Position numbers and translations under genes: made by a program | The notes under the pieces: model-generated | What the model saw: only the letters and a program-made list of their open reading frames with translations | What the model was told of the DNA's origin: nothing | Databases searched by the model: none | Part shown: positions 62,549-64,000 of the stretch, in pieces | How the letters are laid out: each line of letters starts with the position of its first letter | How positions within the stretch are numbered: position 1 is the first letter of the stretch | Origin: an uncultured Pelagibacteraceae bacterium | Lineage (GTDB): Bacteria; Pseudomonadota; Alphaproteobacteria; Pelagibacterales; Pelagibacteraceae | Assembly: GCA_902578175.1 (NCBI GenBank) | Contig: CACHBY010000001.1 | Location: forward strand, 43,000-106,999 | Length of the DNA stretch: 64,000 nucleotides | Direction of reading: 5' to 3'

Positions 62549-63502
62549 ATGAAAAAGGTTTTAATTACAAGACGTTTAATAAGAGAAAGTGAAGACAAAG
62601 CATCTAAATTATTTGATGCTAAATTTAATACTAATGATGAACTTTATTCACAAAAAAAAATTATTGAAATGAGTGATGGATTTGATGGCATATTATCATC
62701 ACTAACTGAAAAATTAGATGCAGAAACAATCAATCAATTACCAGACACAATTAAAATAATTTCTAATTTTGCAGTAGGATTTGGAAACATAGATTTAGAA
62801 GCAGCAAAGAATAGAGGTATAGCAGTAACAAATACGCCAGAAGTTTTATCAGATGCTACAGCAGAGATTGGAATTTTATTAATTCTAGGAGCATGCAGAA
62901 GAGCTTCCGAAGGCATAGAGTCTGCAAGAGAGGGTGGATGGAAATGGTCTGCTGACTATTTAATTGGAAAACAACTTACTGGAACAAGATTAGGAATTTT
63001 AGGCATGGGTCGTATTGGCCAAAAAATTGCAAAAATTGCAAAATCTTTAGGTATGATTATTCATTATCATAATCGTTCAAAATTAAGTGAAGATAAAGAG
63101 CAGGGTGCAACTTATCATGACAGCATAAAGAGTCTTTTTTCAGTTTCAGATGTTCTATCTATTTGTTGCCCAGCTACGAAAGAAACAGAAAATTTAATTA
63201 ATAAAGAGACTGTTGAATATTTTCCTAAAGGTGCTGTGATAACTAATGTTGCAAGAGGAGACATAGTAGATGATGAAGCTTTAATTGATGCATTGAATAG
63301 AAGAAAAATTTATGCTGCAGGATTAGATGTTTATAAAAACGAACCAAATTTAAATCCTGGCTACTTAAAAATTCCAAGCGCTTTTGTTTTGCCTCATCTT
63401 GGCAGTGCTACAAAAGATACAAGAATTGCAATGGGTAATTTAGCAATTGATAATCTAGATGAGTTTTTTAGAACTGGAAATTGTATTAATAAAGTAAATT
63501 AA
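62549..63502 (+). CDS. D-2-hydroxyacid dehydrogenase (glyoxylate/hydroxypyruvate reductase type)
   Basis: 317 residues. Nucleotide motif GILGMGRIGQKIAK with HNRS after strand B, which favours NADPH (Arg), catalytic Arg in VARGDIVDDEAL, Glu in KNEPNLNPGY and His in LPHLGSAT. The set fits GyaR/GhrB-like glyoxylate or hydroxypyruvate reductases, and it closes the glcDEF run. Direction in vivo (glyoxylate to glycolate or other) is unknown. Confidence 0.9.
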   Translation: MKKVLITRRLIRESEDKASKLFDAKFNTNDELYSQKKIIEMSDGFDGILSSLTEKLDAETINQLPDTIKIISNFAVGFGNIDLEAAKNRGIAVTNTPEVLSDATAEIGILLILGACRRASEGIESAREGGWKWSADYLIGKQLTGTRLGILGMGRIGQKIAKIAKSLGMIIHYHNRSKLSEDKEQGATYHDSIKSLFSVSDVLSICCPATKETENLINKETVEYFPKGAVITNVARGDIVDDEALIDALNRRKIYAAGLDVYKNEPNLNPGYLKIPSAFVLPHLGSATKDTRIAMGNLAIDNLDEFFRTGNCINKVN

Positions 63503-63513
63503 ATTTTATTCTT

Positions 63514-64000
63514 TTAATTAAATTGGATCCATTTGCTATTGTTTTTACTAGACTTTAAAATTGTTTCTATAAATTTCATGCCTTCAATACCATCATAAAT
63601 TGTTGGATAACAATCACTTGATTTATTGTAGTTTTGTTTATTTATTTCAGCAAATAATGTTTTAGAAACATCGCTATATATATTAGCAAATCCTTCTAAA
63701 TAGCCTTCGGGATGTCCAGGCGGAATTCTTGTAACATCCTCTGCCTCTTTACTAGTATTATTACTTCCTCGAGTAATTTTTTGAGTCGGATGACCAAATT
63801 TTGTGAAATACAAATAATTAGGATCTTCTTGTCTCCATTCCATCCCACCATTTTCGCCATAAACTCTTATTTTAAGATTATTTTCATTTCCAACTGCAAC
63901 TTGACTAGACCATATTGCGCCTTTGGCGCCACCTTTAAATCTAAGCATGATTTGAGCATTGTCGTCTAGTTTTCTACCCTTAATAAAAGTATGAATATCA
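63514..64000 (-). CDS. Gfo/Idh/MocA-family oxidoreductase, C-terminal part (cut by window edge)
   Basis: Reading frame stays open from the stop at 63514 to the right edge, so the N-terminal Rossmann domain lies outside. The visible part has AQIMLRFKGGAKGAIWSSQ, VYGENGGMEWRQEDPNYLYF, PPGHPEGYLEGFANIYSDV and YPTIYDGIEGMKFIETIL, typical of the C-terminal dimer domain. Such enzymes oxidise sugars or inositol. It converges on the glycolate module with an 11-base gap. Confidence 0.88.
   Translation of the reverse strand, partial: DIHTFIKGRKLDDNAQIMLRFKGGAKGAIWSSQVAVGNENNLKIRVYGENGGMEWRQEDPNYLYFTKFGHPTQKITRGSNNTSKEAEDVTRIPPGHPEGYLEGFANIYSDVSKTLFAEINKQNYNKSSDCYPTIYDGIEGMKFIETILKSSKNNSKWIQFN

Noticed and set aside
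1..64000. CRISPR array, insertion sequence or prophage
   Set aside because: No repeated spacers, transposase or integrase motifs, or phage structural genes are visible.

Overview
The window is a compact, very AT-rich stretch of an alphaproteobacterial chromosome, and gene content points to the SAR11 clade (Pelagibacterales). The evidence is the dense packing (most gaps are under 60 bases, with many 1-26 base overlaps), Lys/Asn/Ile-rich proteins, alphaproteobacterial gene order (hemE next to ppsR-maf-aroE-coaE-dnaQ-secB; ftsK-lolA; rpe-heparinase-like-purH; hslV-hslU), and a glycolate oxidase cluster. No rRNA, prophage, insertion sequence or CRISPR array was seen. I could not run database searches, so the assignment rests on recognised motifs and gene order.

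Layout. 1-2.7 kb (minus): hemE-hemH-hemJ-rho, late haem synthesis plus the start of Rho. 2.74-3.0 kb: a gene-free gap between hemE and ppsR, the place where the chromosome origin lies in Caulobacter and Rickettsia; it holds a DnaA-box-like inverted repeat. 3.0-6.4 kb (plus): ppsR, maf, aroE, coaE, dnaQ. 6.4-10.2 kb: secB, fxsA, a Tim44-like gene, an Smr gene and the HslUV protease. 10.3-14.1 kb: hisB-H-A-F-E with a HIT protein and an acetyltransferase. 14.1-20.4 kb: lolA, ftsK, a UbiH-like monooxygenase, a LON-domain protein, tRNA-Gly(GCC) followed after 3 bases by a TPR gene, and phhB. 20.3-24.6 kb (minus): purH, heparinase-like, rpe, a YggT-like gene. 24.6-29.5 kb: a two-subunit sodium/solute symporter with its terminator, and acetyl-CoA synthetase, probably linked acetate or small-acid uptake and activation. 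29.5-34.9 kb: EVE protein, tsaD, hemC, hemD, an MscS channel, a YggT protein, folD.

34.9-46.4 kb is the most accessory-looking part. It carries a SHOCT protein, a dehalogenase-like hydrolase overlapping a TauD/TfdA dioxygenase and followed by an AEC transporter, a metallo-beta-lactamase-fold hydrolase, a sugar-dehydrogenase-like secreted protein, an SDR protein lacking the catalytic Tyr, a bacterial (6-4)-type photolyase lacking most of its Fe-S ligands with an overlapping DUF2256 mini-gene, a glycosyltransferase-like unknown, a class I glutamine amidotransferase, and a second photolyase-family protein that lacks the usual N-terminal domain.

46.4-51.3 kb: argG, IalB-like, aldo/keto reductase, Bax-inhibitor-1-like, DUF2794, yciB, hspQ. 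51.4 kb: a candidate structured RNA. 51.5-56.1 kb: ccmCDEFGH for cytochrome c maturation, ending in a PagL-like outer-membrane deacylase. 56.1-63.5 kb: an FMN 2-hydroxyacid dehydrogenase, a class I aminotransferase, glcDEF and a 2-hydroxyacid dehydrogenase, which together look like a glycolate/glyoxylate-to-glycine module. The right edge cuts a Gfo/Idh/MocA oxidoreductase.

The best candidates for something new are the dehalogenase-dioxygenase-transporter operon, the cluster-less photolyase and the unusual photolyase-family protein in one neighbourhood, the EF-hand-like loop in the symporter, the lysine-rich tail on acetyl-CoA synthetase, the tRNA-TPR gene unit, the candidate replication origin and the hairpin RNA upstream of ccmC.
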